From the NCBI GenBank assembly GCA_964585545.1, contig CAZPDT010000037.1:1-7848 (forward strand): a stretch of 7,848 nucleotides of DNA. The letters run 5' to 3'. Made by a program: the position numbers and the translations under genes. The number at the start of each line of letters is the position of its first letter. The stretch's first letter is position 1. A model generated the notes under the pieces. The model had not been told where the DNA came from, did no database searches, and saw only the letters and a program-made list of their open reading frames with translations. This DNA comes from Brumimicrobium sp964585545 (GTDB lineage: Bacteria; Bacteroidota; Bacteroidia; Flavobacteriales_D; Crocinitomicaceae). Below, one piece after another: positions 7,562 through 7,848 of this stretch.

Positions 7562-7614
7562 AGACATACGCATTGGCAAGTCACACAAGGCACCGCTTGC
7601 CAAAGTATATGTCT
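7562..7614 (+). repeat. Hairpin downstream of the receptor gene
   Basis: AGACATACGCATTGGCAAG (7562-7580) pairs with 7596-7614 at 16 of 19 positions around a 15-nt loop. It starts 14 nt after the receptor stop. It may stabilise or end the transcript, but no U-tract follows, so it is not called an intrinsic terminator. Confidence 0.6.
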
Positions 7615-7628
7615 TCCATTCCGCACAT

Positions 7629-7645
7629 AAAAATAAAACAAAAAC
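7629..7645 (+). repeat. 17-mer AAAAATAAAACAAAAAC, mirrored at the other end of the block
   Basis: It is identical to the minus strand of 1503-1519. It lies 14 nt after the hairpin, as its partner lies 15 nt after the other hairpin. It contains no coding signal. Confidence 0.5.
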
Positions 7646-7662
7646 AACTTTACCGAAAGAAC

Positions 7663-7808
7663 GCCAGCCTGTAAAAAGCGGTTTGAACGCAAGCAGGGGT
7701 GAATTGCACCGTTTGAACGTTTGTGCTAAATTTGGATTCGGTTCTCGCATCAACGGTAGTGCTAAAATACCCTGCCTGCGTCAAGCCGCCACCACGTTAT
7801 AGGTAATA
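7663..7808. other. attC-like palindromic recombination site C
   Basis: The left arm GCGGTTTGAACGCAAGCAG (from 7678) pairs with the right arm 7769-7789. Outer ends CCTGTAAA (7668-7675) and GTTATAGG (7796-7803) also pair nearly fully. Spacers between core and stem are unequal, 2 nt left and 6 nt right, the same 4-nt difference as in site B. The left flank (7663-7675) is complementary at 10 of 13 positions to 1446-1458, the start of the segment this site would close. The interior has repeats GTTTGAACG (7681-7689, 7711-7719) and GTGCTAAA (7723-7730, 7759-7766). The left core has TAAA where TAAC is expected, which may mean a decayed site. Confidence 0.55.
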
Positions 7809-7848
7809 GTCCACTCTTCATCGGACACTCACACGTTATTGTACGGTT
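7796..7848. repeat. Paired GTTA cores at the right edge
   Basis: GTTATAGG at 7796-7803 is followed 39 bp later by ACGTTATTG (7833-7841). The same order, GTTATAGG then ACGTTA 46 bp later, occurs at the left edge (6-55), with CCACT and CGG in between at both places. The last bases may begin another segment that runs out of the window. No gene is seen. Confidence 0.4.

Noticed and set aside
7562..7614. Intrinsic terminator after the receptor gene
   Set aside because: The stem is real but is followed by mixed bases and then an A-rich stretch, not a T-run on the coding strand, so only a hairpin is annotated. The same applies to 1535-1588.
7492..7753. Open frames of 66 and 73 aa on the minus strand
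   Set aside because: They overlap the receptor end, the hairpin and palindrome C, and look like chance frames in structured non-coding DNA.
1..7848. Insertion sequence or composite transposon
   Set aside because: No transposase, no short target duplication around the block, and the ends are long imperfect palindromes rather than simple terminal inverted repeats.
1..7848. CRISPR array
   Set aside because: Repeats are few, unequally spaced and palindromic; no regular repeat-spacer pattern is present.

Overview
The window looks like a member of the Bacteroidota (Flavobacteriia or Chitinophagia type). The evidence is AT-rich coding, a TonB-dependent receptor with an N-terminal carboxypeptidase-regulatory-like domain, -7 boxes of the form TAnnTTTG, no clear Shine-Dalgarno sequences, and photolyase, lipocalin and epimerase sequences of Bacteroidota character. 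No rRNA, tRNA, CRISPR array, transposase or integrase gene is visible.

Layout from left to right. Positions 1-65 carry the end of one recombination-site-like core and a second core. A single unknown gene follows (84-1310, + strand). Next is a 126-bp imperfect palindrome (about 1314-1458), then about 150 bp of repeat-rich non-coding DNA. A tightly packed minus-strand operon occupies 1611-5016; in transcription order it encodes a MarR-type regulator, a Blc-type lipocalin lipoprotein, a class I photolyase/cryptochrome and a TIGR01777/YfcH-like epimerase. A divergent control region (5017-5121) separates it from a + strand TonB-dependent receptor (5122-7548). The last 300 bp are non-coding: a hairpin, an A-rich 17-mer, a second long palindrome related to the first (about 7663-7808), and another pair of cores.

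The most interesting signal is the arrangement of the palindromes. Each ends in a GTTA core (ACGTTAyAGG). The beginning of each segment is complementary to the left end of the palindrome that closes it: 52-65 against 1314-1327 (13 of 14), and 1446-1458 against 7663-7675 (10 of 13). Integron gene cassettes with attC sites show this relation between cassette start and inverse core. Read this way, the unknown gene is an ordinary one-gene cassette of about 1.4 kb, and the five-gene photolyase/receptor block is an unusually large cassette of about 6.35 kb. The cores do not match the textbook GTTRRRY, and no integrase is in view, so this remains a hypothesis.

The four minus-strand genes overlap or nearly touch, so they are probably co-transcribed and translationally coupled. 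The MarR protein probably controls its own operon, and perhaps the divergent receptor, through the symmetric AT-rich sequences between them. DNA photorepair and an outer-membrane lipocalin suggest a light- or oxidative-stress response; the receptor's ligand cannot be read from the sequence.
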